16,104 nucleotides of DNA, from contig PQAG01000188.1 of assembly GCA_003104895.1 (NCBI GenBank), positions 26,163 to 42,266 of the forward strand. Reading direction: 5' to 3'. Below the pieces are notes generated by a model. That model searched no databases. It saw only the letters and a list, made by a program, of their open reading frames with translations, and was not told the DNA's origin. Made by a program: the position numbers and the translations under genes. The DNA comes from Nitrosomonadales bacterium (GTDB lineage Bacteria; Pseudomonadota; Gammaproteobacteria; Burkholderiales; Sulfuricellaceae). This document shows, one piece after another, positions 7,329-14,672 of the stretch (position 1 is the first letter of the stretch; each line of letters starts with the position of its first letter).

Positions 7329-8333
7329 TCAGCCCTCTTTCAGCCAGCGCGCTGCATCCAGGGCAAAATAAGTCAGAATCCCGTCCGCGCCGGCACGTTT
7401 GAACGCTAGCAATGATTCCAGCACACAGGCTTTCTCGTTCAGCCAGCCATTCTGGGCGGCGGCCTTGAGCATGGCATATTCGCCGCTGACCTGATAGACA
7501 AAGGTCGGCGCCCTGAATTCATCCTTCACGCGGCGCACGATATCCAGATAAGGCATGCCCGGTTTGACCATCACCATGTCCGCCCCCTCCGCCAGATCCA
7601 GCCCCGCTTCCCACAAGGCCTCATCGCTGTTGGCCGGATCCATCTGGTAGGTATATTTATTGCCAGCGCCCAGATTGGCGGATGATCCCACCGCATCGCG
7701 AAACGGGCCGTAAAAACTGGATGCATACTTGGCCGAGTAAGCCAGGATGCGGGTATGGATGTACTGCTCCGCGTCCAGCGCCGCACGCACTGCACCAATG
7801 CGGCCGTCCATCATGTCGGATGGCGCCACCACGTCCGCGCCGGCAGCTGCGTGGACCAGCGCCTGACGCGCCAGGACCGCCACGGTTTCATCGTTCAGGA
7901 CATAACCGTTTGCATCGATCAGGCCATCCTGGCCATGGCTGGTATAAGGGTCCAGCGCAATATCGGTGATCACGCCCAGTTCCGGGAAACGCTGTTTCAG
8001 GGCACGCACCACACGCGGCACGAGGCCGTCCGGGTTATAGGCTTCCGCGGCATCGAGGCTCTTGAGTGCGGCATCAATGACAGGAAAAATTGCCAGCGCA
8101 GGCACGCCCAGCTCAAGACACTGTTCTGCCTGGCGTAACAGGTGATCCAGCGTCCTGCGTTCGACCCCTGGCATGGAAGCCACCGCTTCGATACGGTCAT
8201 TTCCGTCCAGCACAAAAACGGGATAGATCAGATCGGCGCTGCTGAGCTGGTTTTCGCGCATCAGGCGGCGTGAAAAATCATCGCGGCGCATGCGGCGCAT
8301 GCGCTTGGAAGGGGATTGGCCTAGAGTCTGCAT
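7329..8333 (-). CDS. hemB: Delta-aminolevulinic acid dehydratase (porphobilinogen synthase)
   Basis: HemB condenses two 5-aminolevulinate molecules into porphobilinogen in haem synthesis. The 334-residue product (from the ATG at 8331-8333) shows the two active-site lysines: Lys202 in SAKYASSFYGPFRDA and the Schiff-base Lys257 in MVMVKPGMPYLD. The GNKYTYQMDPAN block is also family-typical. At the metal site the sequence reads ALDPYTSHGQDG, without the cysteine cluster of zinc-dependent enzymes. This places it with the Mg-stimulated type known from Pseudomonas and rhizobia. A TTG two codons upstream (8337-8339) would add Met-Ile; I prefer the ATG. It lies 68 bases downstream of cca on the same strand and could be co-transcribed or have its own promoter in that gap. 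Confidence 0.96.
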   Translation of the reverse strand: MQTLGQSPSKRMRRMRRDDFSRRLMRENQLSSADLIYPVFVLDGNDRIEAVASMPGVERRTLDHLLRQAEQCLELGVPALAIFPVIDAALKSLDAAEAYNPDGLVPRVVRALKQRFPELGVITDIALDPYTSHGQDGLIDANGYVLNDETVAVLARQALVHAAAGADVVAPSDMMDGRIGAVRAALDAEQYIHTRILAYSAKYASSFYGPFRDAVGSSANLGAGNKYTYQMDPANSDEALWEAGLDLAEGADMVMVKPGMPYLDIVRRVKDEFRAPTFVYQVSGEYAMLKAAAQNGWLNEKACVLESLLAFKRAGADGILTYFALDAARWLKEG

Positions 8334-8401
8334 GATCAAAATAATTCCGGGTTAAAAGGTAAATTCAGAAAAAAACATCCCTATTCTAAACGACTTTATA
8401 T

Positions 8402-9628
8402 TCAACTCGAGTGATGCTTCTGCTGCCATTGTTTGAGCGCCTTCAGGCGCGCATCATGCACACGATCCCGGATCTGGCCTGGATCCGCGCACTGCTTTGC
8501 CACCGCTCCGGCATCCACCGCCGCAACGGTTTCAAGCCCGCGGCGCATCACATCTCCCTGTACAAAAGGCTGCCGGCCTGAACCCGCCCGGCCGCAGAAA
8601 TCTGCCTCACAGGCTTGCAGAAAATATTCAAAGCGCTCCGGCTGGCGCAGGGCATCGGTGTCCTGAAGCAGTCTCAGCAGGGTATCGGCCCGCAGCTCCA
8701 GAGCACGATGCGCAATGCCGTGAAAGCGCGCCGTCACCAGCGCCAGGTCCCGGCAGGCGTTGGGCACCCTGAGCCGCTCGCAGAGCGGCTTGATCAGCTC
8801 GAAGCTGCGCTGCTCATGTGCAATGTGACGTGGCCATTCGGCCCGGGGTGTAGTGCCTTTGCCCAGATCATGCGTCAGCGCCGCAAAACGGACTTCGAGC
8901 GGATAGCCGCGCGCAGCCGCACAGTCGACCACCATCATGACATGGATGCCGGTGTCGATTTCCGGATGGTACTGCACGGGCTGAGGCACGCCAAACAGCC
9001 GGTCGAGTTCGGGCAGTATACGCTCCAGGGCCCCGCAATCGCGCAGCGCATGGAACATGCGCGAAGGCCTCTCCTCCATCAAGCCCTTGGCCAGCTCCTG
9101 CCACACCCGCTCGGGAACCAGTGCATCGACTTCGCCATTGCGGACCATCTCGCGCATCAGTTCGAGGGTTTCGGGTGCAATGGAGAACCGCTCGAAACGC
9201 GCCGCGAAACGCGCCACGCGCAATATCCGCACCGGGTCTTCGGCAAAGGCCCGGCTGACGTGGCGCAGAATGCCTGCCTTGATGTCGTCAACGCCATGGT
9301 AGGGGTCAATGATGCCACCCGCGTCATCCCGGGCAATGGCATTTATGGTGAGATCGCGCCGGGCAAGGTCCTGCTCCAGCGTCACTTCTGGCTCAGCATA
9401 TACCTGAAATCCCTTGTACCCCCGGGTTGTCTTGCGCTCGGTACGGGCAAGCGCATATTCCTCATGGGTGCGGGGATGCAGAAAAACCGGAAAATCCTTG
9501 CCTACCGGCCGGAAACCCTGCTTCACCATTTCCTCCGGCGTGGCGCCCACTACCACATAATCCCGGTCCTGCACCGGCAAGCCGAGCAGTTCGTCGCGTA
9601 CCGCCCCGCCGACCTGGAAAATCTGCAT
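8402..9628 (-). CDS. cca: Multifunctional CCA-adding enzyme (tRNA nucleotidyltransferase with HD domain)
   Basis: This enzyme adds or repairs the 3' CCA end of tRNAs without a template. The 408-residue product opens with GGAVRD at residues 7-12 and the catalytic carboxylates Asp21 and Asp23 in QDRDYVVV. ARTERKTTRGYKG, RRDLTINAIA and the EDPVRILRVARFAARF helix complete the class II nucleotidyltransferase head and neck. A C-terminal HD domain carries HDLGKG (His253-Asp254), with RFHGIAHRA further on, which in the long gammaproteobacterial and betaproteobacterial enzymes has phosphodiesterase and phosphatase activity. The ATG lies 6 bases after the stop of the SDR gene, indicating one transcript with it. 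Length agrees with the long form. Confidence 0.97.
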   Translation of the reverse strand: MQIFQVGGAVRDELLGLPVQDRDYVVVGATPEEMVKQGFRPVGKDFPVFLHPRTHEEYALARTERKTTRGYKGFQVYAEPEVTLEQDLARRDLTINAIARDDAGGIIDPYHGVDDIKAGILRHVSRAFAEDPVRILRVARFAARFERFSIAPETLELMREMVRNGEVDALVPERVWQELAKGLMEERPSRMFHALRDCGALERILPELDRLFGVPQPVQYHPEIDTGIHVMMVVDCAAARGYPLEVRFAALTHDLGKGTTPRAEWPRHIAHEQRSFELIKPLCERLRVPNACRDLALVTARFHGIAHRALELRADTLLRLLQDTDALRQPERFEYFLQACEADFCGRAGSGRQPFVQGDVMRRGLETVAAVDAGAVAKQCADPGQIRDRVHDARLKALKQWQQKHHSS

Positions 9629-9634
9629 CGGGCT

Positions 9635-10663
9635 TTAGCGGCCCGCTGCGGAGCGGAACCCCTGATAGTGATGTGACTGAGTGAGGTAATCCGGCGCCAC
9701 CGCCTCCAATGCGCGGGGCTTGAGATCAAAAATCCTGGGGAATTCGCAGCCGCACACAGAATCGACCTGCATCGTGAAATAGTTGTCGCGCGTCATCAGT
9801 TTGGGGCCCGGCATCCATTCCATCATCAGCGCCATCAGATATGACAGTTGCGGAGAGAGATTGATGATCTTGCGCTTGCGCCCGGTCAGCCTGGCGGCCA
9901 GATCGACCAACGCACGCAAGGTATAAACCTTGGGGCCGCACAAATCATAAGCCCGCCCAAAAGTGGCCTGGTTATTGAGGCTGGCCACAAAAGCCTGGGC
10001 CACATCTTCCACGAAAACCGGCTGGAATTTCGCGCCGGGGCTGGCCAGCGGCAGCACGGGCGCGGCTTTCAGCAAGCCGGCAAACTTGTTGATGAAGCTG
10101 TCCTCGCGCCCGAAAATCACGGACGGCCGGAATACGGTCACAGCCAGCCCGTAGCCATGTCCGAACTTCGGTCCATTGAGATACCAGTTCTCATGCTCGT
10201 TGTGCTGCATGCCGGCTTCACGCGCAATCGCCTCACCCAGCCCCTTGGAACGCAGATAGGCACTCGGCGCATCGGGGCCGGCATTGAGCGCGCTCATGTG
10301 CAGCAGGCGCTTGACGCCGGAGGCAGCGCAGGCATGGACGACCTTGCGCGGCAATTCCACGTGCACCTCGTTGAAATCCCCGCGCCGCGCCATGGGTTTA
10401 TCTCCCCGGCCGGGCTTTTTCTCGTTCAGCATGCCCACCAGGTTGATCACGGCATCCATGCCGGAAAAATGGCGATTCAACTCGGATGGATCAAAAATAT
10501 TGGCTTCTACCACTTCCACCCTGGGCAGGACAGAAACATTCTTTGCGTGGTCACGCCTCCTGGTCAGCACCCGAACCGTGTAACCCGCCATTTCCAGCCT
10601 GTTCACCAGATGGATGCCGACAAAACCAGCACCGCCCAGGACACATACTTTCTTGATATTCAT
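9635..10663 (-). CDS. Atypical SDR family NAD(P)-binding protein (complex I NDUFA9-like)
   Basis: The 342-residue product has an N-terminal Rossmann motif GGAGFVG at residues 10-16, VEANIFDPSELNRHFSGMDAVINLVGM (the NAD-binding and strand-4 region), HMSALNAG and a YxxxK pair (Tyr136, Lys140) in SAYLRSKGLGE. FRPSVIFGREDSFINKFA and FQPVFVEDVAQAF follow. This combination is that of the atypical SDR subfamily including the NDUFA9/39 kDa subunit of complex I and bacterial relatives. The bacterial role is not established; most are annotated as NAD-dependent epimerase/dehydratase or complex I NDUFA9-family protein. No nuo genes are nearby. It is 6 bases upstream of cca and 141 bases downstream of the lytic transglycosylase gene, all on one strand. 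No in-frame ATG precedes this start before a stop codon. Confidence 0.85.
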   Translation of the reverse strand: MNIKKVCVLGGAGFVGIHLVNRLEMAGYTVRVLTRRRDHAKNVSVLPRVEVVEANIFDPSELNRHFSGMDAVINLVGMLNEKKPGRGDKPMARRGDFNEVHVELPRKVVHACAASGVKRLLHMSALNAGPDAPSAYLRSKGLGEAIAREAGMQHNEHENWYLNGPKFGHGYGLAVTVFRPSVIFGREDSFINKFAGLLKAAPVLPLASPGAKFQPVFVEDVAQAFVASLNNQATFGRAYDLCGPKVYTLRALVDLAARLTGRKRKIINLSPQLSYLMALMMEWMPGPKLMTRDNYFTMQVDSVCGCEFPRIFDLKPRALEAVAPDYLTQSHHYQGFRSAAGR

Positions 10664-10804
10664 AATTTGCCGCTTTCTGGAGAAAAAGTCCGCATCCGCC
10701 TGGTTCGCCGCACGATCACTGAAACCGCGCCATCATATGAAACAAACAGGCCCGGCCGGGATTCTAAATAATGAGGATGATTCTAGCCTGATGCCGGCCA
10801 CCCG

Positions 10805-12763
10805 TCACGGATCACAGGAAGGGCTGCGTTCATCCGGATTCTGGCATTCGCTTTTGGCTTCCCTGGCTGCAATTGTCCCCAGACGCTGCCTCAGGGACAC
10901 TACCTGGCGCCCGAAGCGATTCGCGTAATAACTGGCATTGCTCATCACCTTCTGGACATAGCCGCGGGTTTCCGTGAATGGAATGGATTCGGCATAAATC
11001 GCACCCTCAAGCGCCTTCTCGTCCTTCCAGCGCCGGGCGCGTGTTGGCCCGGCATTGTAGGACGCCGTGGCGAGCACCGGCTGGCCATCATTGGTGTCGA
11101 GCACATATTTCAGGTAATACGTGCCAAAGGAAATGTTGGTATCAATCTGGCTGACCAGGCTCTGGCGGAAGTGCTTCATGCCCATGCGGCTGGCAATCCA
11201 CTTCGCCGTGGACGGCATCAGCTGCATCAGGCCGGAAGCGCCCACGCTGGAGCGCGCCTGCTGCACGAAACGGCTTTCCTGGCGAATCAGCCCGTAGACC
11301 CACGATTCGTCCAGCTCATGCTCTTGGGCATAAGCCTGCATCAGATCGCGGTGCGGCGCCGGGTAGCGCAGGCTGAAATCATGCAGGCTCCGGGTCTTGT
11401 CAGCCGTATTGATGGCACGGTCAAGCCAGTTGTTGCGCTTTGCCAGTTCGGCCGCCGCAAGCAGCTGCTCGTCCCCAAAATTGCGGCTCGCCCACAGCCA
11501 TTCGCGGTTTGCCTCGGTTCTCAGGTCGAGGCGGTAGAGGGTCAGCGCGCGCTGTATGCCCGGGATTGCCCGGATTGCCCGGATTTCATCATCACTGGCC
11601 TCATAATTGGAGGGAGGATTGCTGACGACCGCGCCCAGCTCTTCCAGCGCCAGCTGGCCATAAAAATCATGCTCGAGCGACAGGGGGGCCAGAATGGCAT
11701 TGGCAGCAGCCGTTTTGCCATTTGCCTTGAGCCCGCGCGCCTTCCAGTAACGCCAAGCACCCTGGTTCTGCAAATCCTCCGGCATCGCCGCTATCCCGGA
11801 CAGCACCTGCTGCCAGTCCTGCGCCCGCAGTGCAGCGCGAACGCGCCATGTCATCTGGAGTTCATTCATGGGCGTATCACCCGCCTCATGGAACCACTGC
11901 AGCGCAACCGGATCATGCTTGCGCGCAGCGTGGAAAGCCATCTGTCCCCACACATAACGCTGCTCCTCGACACTGAACTGCGGGCGCAACCGGTTCCAGT
12001 AAGTCAATGCGCCCATCGGCTGGCTCCGCGCCAGGCGATAGATGGCAAACATGGTCAGCTCACGTTCAGGGCGGCCTTGCAGACTGGCATTACCGGCATC
12101 CAGAAAACGCTGCGGGTTTTCTGCCACCTTCTCCACTTCTCTGAAGCCAATTTTTTGCGCTTCGGGCAAACTCTCGGCCGCCTGACGTGCCACACTGAGA
12201 TTGCCCAGTTCCAGCGCAAGTCGAACGCGCGACCAGACATCCTCTGCTTTCAGCTCGCCCGCGGCAATCATGGCCTCGAATACCGGCTTGCACGCTGCGG
12301 CCGATTCCGTGCCGCTCAGCCACTTGCGCCGCCCTTCCTGAAACACGCCCGGATCATTGCCCTGCATGCGCGCCTGCAAGGCCAGACAGGAAAGCCCGGC
12401 GTCTTCAATGCCATTCAGCAGGGGATATTCTTCCAGAAAAAGATCCCATTTCTGCTGCTGCCCCAGGACCCTGAGCCAGTCTGCGCGCAGCCGGTCGGCA
12501 AGATAGGCGCCTGCATTGGCGGCAATGAAACCGCGCACTTCTGCTGCGCTGGCATCCTTTAACCGCATCAGAAGCTGGTAATAATTCAGATATGGCGCCA
12601 TGACATGCTGCTCGAGGCGTTTTGCGGCCAGATTCAGGCGCGCGGCATCTCCCTTGCGAAACGCCTCGCGTGCCGCAAGGAATTCATCATCAGCGCTGTC
12701 AGCAACCGCATTGGTCAGCGAAAACAGAAAGAGAGGAAAAGCCAGAAGAATGGATTTGAACAT
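10805..12763 (-). CDS. slt: Soluble lytic murein transglycosylase
   Basis: Slt enzymes cleave the glycan backbone of peptidoglycan between MurNAc and GlcNAc, forming 1,6-anhydroMurNAc ends, in the periplasm. The 652-residue product has a Sec signal peptide (hydrophobic residues 5-17, cleavage near Ala21) and a long alpha-helical superhelical U/L domain of about 450 residues with short helical repeats. The C-terminal SLT domain includes catalytic Glu496 in GLIRQESRF, GASGLMQLMPSTAKWIA, and NAGPTRARRW with the ETRGYVQKVM block. The reading frame is open upstream to 12997, but that part overlaps queD and has no signal-peptide-like start. The ATG at 12761-12763, 7 bases after the queD stop, gives a normal exported protein. 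It is likely co-transcribed with queD. Confidence 0.94.
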   Translation of the reverse strand: MFKSILLAFPLFLFSLTNAVADSADDEFLAAREAFRKGDAARLNLAAKRLEQHVMAPYLNYYQLLMRLKDASAAEVRGFIAANAGAYLADRLRADWLRVLGQQQKWDLFLEEYPLLNGIEDAGLSCLALQARMQGNDPGVFQEGRRKWLSGTESAAACKPVFEAMIAAGELKAEDVWSRVRLALELGNLSVARQAAESLPEAQKIGFREVEKVAENPQRFLDAGNASLQGRPERELTMFAIYRLARSQPMGALTYWNRLRPQFSVEEQRYVWGQMAFHAARKHDPVALQWFHEAGDTPMNELQMTWRVRAALRAQDWQQVLSGIAAMPEDLQNQGAWRYWKARGLKANGKTAAANAILAPLSLEHDFYGQLALEELGAVVSNPPSNYEASDDEIRAIRAIPGIQRALTLYRLDLRTEANREWLWASRNFGDEQLLAAAELAKRNNWLDRAINTADKTRSLHDFSLRYPAPHRDLMQAYAQEHELDESWVYGLIRQESRFVQQARSSVGASGLMQLMPSTAKWIASRMGMKHFRQSLVSQIDTNISFGTYYLKYVLDTNDGQPVLATASYNAGPTRARRWKDEKALEGAIYAESIPFTETRGYVQKVMSNASYYANRFGRQVVSLRQRLGTIAAREAKSECQNPDERSPSCDP

Positions 12764-12770
12764 CGCGAAT

Positions 12771-13211
12771 CTAGCGCCGCGCATCGGCCCAGTTGTTCGG
12801 GGTTTCATACAGGCGCACCTGTTCGAGCCGAAGCTGGTTGGCGTAACGATCGACATAGGCCGCATCGAGCAGGCGGAACGCGACTGTGGCAAGATTTTCC
12901 GCGGTAGGCACGACGTCCAGCACCACCGTCTTGTGTTCGGGCAAGCTTGCAAGAAAGGCAACAACGGCAGCATCGCCCCGGTAGGCCAGAAAGGCATGAT
13001 CCCACTGGTTGACCAGCGTTTCCTGGGCGATGGTTTTCACCTCGGAAAAATCCATCACCATGCCCTGTTCGGACACCCCCTCGGCGGCAATAATCTGCCC
13101 GGACAGGGTAATCTCGATCGCATAACGGTGGCCATGAAGGTGGCGGCACTGGCTGTTGTGGTTAGGGATGCGGTGACCGGCATCGAACTCCAGTCTGCGG
13201 GTAATCAGCAT
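12771..13211 (-). CDS. queD: 6-carboxytetrahydropterin synthase QueD
   Basis: QueD converts 7,8-dihydroneopterin triphosphate to 6-carboxy-5,6,7,8-tetrahydropterin, the second step to queuosine (modified tRNA wobble base). The 146-residue product has the PTPS-fold zinc ligands His13, His26 and His28 and the catalytic Cys22 in the CRHLHGH motif, i.e. the CxxxHGH form that marks QueD rather than eukaryotic-type PTP synthase. WDHAFL and the Glu in PTAENLA (pterin-binding) are also present. It heads the leftward gene run, with the slt ATG only 7 bases downstream, and is divergent from the radical SAM gene. Other queuosine genes are not in the window. Confidence 0.94.
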   Translation of the reverse strand: MLITRRLEFDAGHRIPNHNSQCRHLHGHRYAIEITLSGQIIAAEGVSEQGMVMDFSEVKTIAQETLVNQWDHAFLAYRGDAAVVAFLASLPEHKTVVLDVVPTAENLATVAFRLLDAAYVDRYANQLRLEQVRLYETPNNWADARR

Positions 13212-13240
13212 GAAATAGCGCGCTCGAAAGATAGTCGCCG

Positions 13241-13249
13241 ATTATAGCA
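13241..13249 (-). promoter_or_regulatory. Extended -10 promoter element for queD
   Basis: The minus strand reads TGCTATAAT, a perfect -10 hexamer preceded by the TGn extension, about 30 bases upstream of the queD ATG. The sequence 17 bases further up (AACGCC) does not match a -35 box, which the extended -10 could compensate for. This would be the main promoter of the queD-slt transcript and possibly of the genes further left. Confidence 0.5.
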
Positions 13250-13287
13250 TTCTTGCCCGAAGCGGCGTTCAGTGGTTCAATCGCCCC

Positions 13288-14148
13288 ATGAACCGTCCCC
13301 AAACGCCTCTCAGCACGCATGACCACAGCCGCGACAGCGCCGGGCTGACCTACGTCTATCCCGTCATTTCGCGCCGCGCCGGCGGCGTATCCATCGGCAT
13401 CAACCTCAATACCAACAATGCCTGCAACTGGCGCTGCATCTATTGCCAGGTACCGGACTTGCGGCGCGGCAGCGCGCCGCCTGTTGACCTGCCCTTGCTG
13501 GAAAAGGAATTGCGTGAATTTCTGGAAGAGATGCTGCACGGCAGCTTCATGGCCCAGCATGTGCCACCGGAGGCGCGACGCCTGAACGATATCGCCCTCT
13601 CCGGCAATGGTGAACCCACCAGCGCAGCAGAGTTCGAACAGGTCATCGAAGTGGCCGGGCGGATTCTGGACGAGTTCGGGCTCACCGGTCACATCAAGCT
13701 GGTATTGATCACCAATGGCAGCCTGATTCACCGCGCGAACGTGCGCAGGGGGCTCAGGAAAATGGCGCTTCTGAACGGGGAAATCTGGTTCAAGCTGGAC
13801 AGTGCCACGCCAGAAGGCCGGCTGCGCATCAACCATAGCCGCCAGAAGCCGGAAACGGTCATGGCCAATTTGCGCGCTGCGGCCAGCCGCTGCCCCACCT
13901 GGATTCAGACCGCAGTTTTCGCCCTCGACGGACAGCCGCCCGAGGCAAGCGAACGCCAGGCCTACCTGGACTTTCTGTCAAGCTGCCTGGACCAGGGCAT
14001 CTCTTTGCGGGGCGTCCTGCTCTACGGGTTGGCGCGCCCTTCCCTGCGGCCGGAAGCACAGCGCCTGACGCCCTTGCCCCAAGCCTGGATCGATGCCTTT
14101 GCGGCAGATATCAGGTCACTGGGGCTGGAGACAATAAGCAGCGCTTAA
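13288..14148 (+). CDS. Radical SAM protein of unknown substrate
   Basis: The 286-residue product binds a 4Fe-4S cluster through CNWRCIYC (Cys46, Cys50, Cys53, the CxxxCxxC radical SAM signature). SGNGEPT follows as the SAM-binding GEP-like motif at about residues 109-115, then LVLITNGSL. The stretch before the cysteines, GGVSIGINLNTNNACNWRC, resembles the COG0731-type Fe-S oxidoreductases (relatives of the wyosine-base enzyme). It lacks the N-terminal signature of QueE, so I do not call it queE despite the divergent queD 76 bases away. There is no SPASM or extra Cys-rich domain at the C-terminus. The substrate is unknown. Its TAA overlaps the stop codon of the convergent HTH gene by 3 bases. 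The start follows a TTCAATCGCCCC leader without a clear ribosome site. Confidence 0.85.
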   Translation: MNRPQTPLSTHDHSRDSAGLTYVYPVISRRAGGVSIGINLNTNNACNWRCIYCQVPDLRRGSAPPVDLPLLEKELREFLEEMLHGSFMAQHVPPEARRLNDIALSGNGEPTSAAEFEQVIEVAGRILDEFGLTGHIKLVLITNGSLIHRANVRRGLRKMALLNGEIWFKLDSATPEGRLRINHSRQKPETVMANLRAAASRCPTWIQTAVFALDGQPPEASERQAYLDFLSSCLDQGISLRGVLLYGLARPSLRPEAQRLTPLPQAWIDAFAADIRSLGLETISSA

Positions 14149-14450
14149 TGCAGATCCCCGCCCTTGTGGGTGGAGCGCACGGCCTTCTTCATGCTCTTGT
14201 AAAGATCGGCGTGGGATTGCTTCATGTATTCCACGATCTCGAAATCTTCGCGCTTCACCTTGGCCAGATCCACATGCTCCATGTGCACCAGGCGCAGCAA
14301 CTCGCGCACCGGCTTGGGCATGTCCCGCCCGCTCTCATAGCGCGAGCCGCCGCTCTGCGTCACACCAATTTTGGTCCAGAATTCCTGCTGATTCATGCCC
14401 AGCTTGCGGCGGATTTCACGGGGGTTGGCAATCTTGTCAAAAAGTTTCAT
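14145..14450 (-). CDS. Small helix-turn-helix (XRE-type) DNA-binding protein
   Basis: The 101-residue product has a Cro/CI-type HTH at about residues 11-52: REIRRKLGMNQQEFWTKIGVTQSGGSRYESGRDMP. In it NQQEFWTKIGVTQS supplies helices 2 and 3, and SRYESGR is the usual end of the motif. The C-terminal 45 residues are helical and charged (VDLAKVKREDFEIVEYMKQ). It is probably a cytoplasmic transcription regulator; targets cannot be read from the sequence. No toxin gene adjoins it, so an antitoxin role has no support. A good ribosome site, AGGTGAG, lies 5 bases before the ATG. It converges on the radical SAM gene with overlapping stop codons and is divergent from lysC. Confidence 0.85.
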   Translation of the reverse strand: MKLFDKIANPREIRRKLGMNQQEFWTKIGVTQSGGSRYESGRDMPKPVRELLRLVHMEHVDLAKVKREDFEIVEYMKQSHADLYKSMKKAVRSTHKGGDLH

Positions 14451-14455
14451 GGTTT

Positions 14456-14462
14456 CTCACCT
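14456..14462 (-). promoter_or_regulatory. Ribosome binding site of the HTH gene
   Basis: AGGTGAG on the minus strand, 5 bases from the ATG at 14448-14450. It is among the strongest Shine-Dalgarno matches in the window and fixes the start. Confidence 0.65.
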
Positions 14463-14471
14463 ATATTAAGC

Positions 14472-14489
14472 AAATGATTTAAATGAATT
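14472..14489. repeat. Tandem direct repeat upstream of the HTH gene
   Basis: Two adjacent 9-base copies, AAATGATTT and AAATGAATT, lie 22-39 bases upstream of the HTH start; a third AAATGA occurs at 14506-14511. The centre also holds the palindrome ATTTAAAT. The location fits an operator overlapping the promoter of the HTH gene, but AT-rich sequence makes chance matches easy. Confidence 0.4.
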
Positions 14490-14531
14490 CTTCAAGCAAA
14501 CCCAAAAATGACATGAAAATATTACCACACA

Positions 14532-14548
14532 ATAAGGGTTTCCCCTAT
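14532..14548. repeat. Imperfect inverted repeat in the HTH-lysC intergenic region
   Basis: ATAAGGG, a TTT spacer and CCCCTAT pair at six of seven positions. It could be a protein-binding dyad or a small hairpin. A second, AT-only inverted repeat (AATAAAAT at 14555-14562 and ATTTTATT at 14571-14578) follows. Neither has a proven role. Confidence 0.3.
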
Positions 14549-14642
14549 AGACAGAATAAAATTTTTCATTATTTTATTTCTTCCTCAATCTTTCACCACC
14601 CCTCAAGACATCAACCCCCTCGTGTTCCGCAAGCAATTAAGC

Positions 14643-14648
14643 TAAAAT
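14643..14648 (+). promoter_or_regulatory. Possible -10 element of lysC
   Basis: TAAAAT, a 5/6 match, lies 24 bases before the lysC ATG; no good -35 is seen at 16-18 bases upstream. If used, the leader would be only about 18 bases, too short for a lysine riboswitch, and I see no L-box-like structure in the intergenic region. The AGGG ribosome site is at 14663-14666. Confidence 0.35.
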
Positions 14649-14672
14649 TCCCAATTTTTTGCAGGGCTTGCA

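Noticed and set aside
8615..9676. 353-codon open frame antisense to cca
   Set aside because: The opposite strand encodes intact cca with all motifs; this frame shows no family features.
9848..10771. 307-codon open frame antisense to the SDR gene
   Set aside because: Reverse shadow of the SDR coding sequence, with no domain of its own.
10740..10804. GC palindrome CCCGGCCGGG downstream of the lytic transglycosylase gene as a terminator
   Set aside because: The palindrome has no loop and no clean T-run follows it on the minus strand, so a hairpin terminator is not supported.
11171..12562. 463-codon open frame antisense to the lytic transglycosylase gene
   Set aside because: No recognisable domain, and the opposite strand encodes a complete Slt protein with its catalytic residues.
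12764..12997. In-frame upstream extension of the lytic transglycosylase (78 extra codons)
   Set aside because: It overlaps queD in another frame, has no signal peptide, and would bury the clear signal peptide that begins at the ATG at 12761-12763.
13288..14148. Calling the radical SAM gene queE because of queD
   Set aside because: The N-terminus and the residues around the cysteines do not match QueE; adjacency alone is not enough.
14145..14450. Toxin-antitoxin pair built around the HTH protein
   Set aside because: Neither neighbour is a toxin-like gene; the adjacent genes are a radical SAM enzyme and aspartokinase.
14451..14672. Lysine riboswitch ahead of lysC
   Set aside because: No L-box-like conserved helices are visible, and the best -10 element would leave a leader of only about 18 bases.
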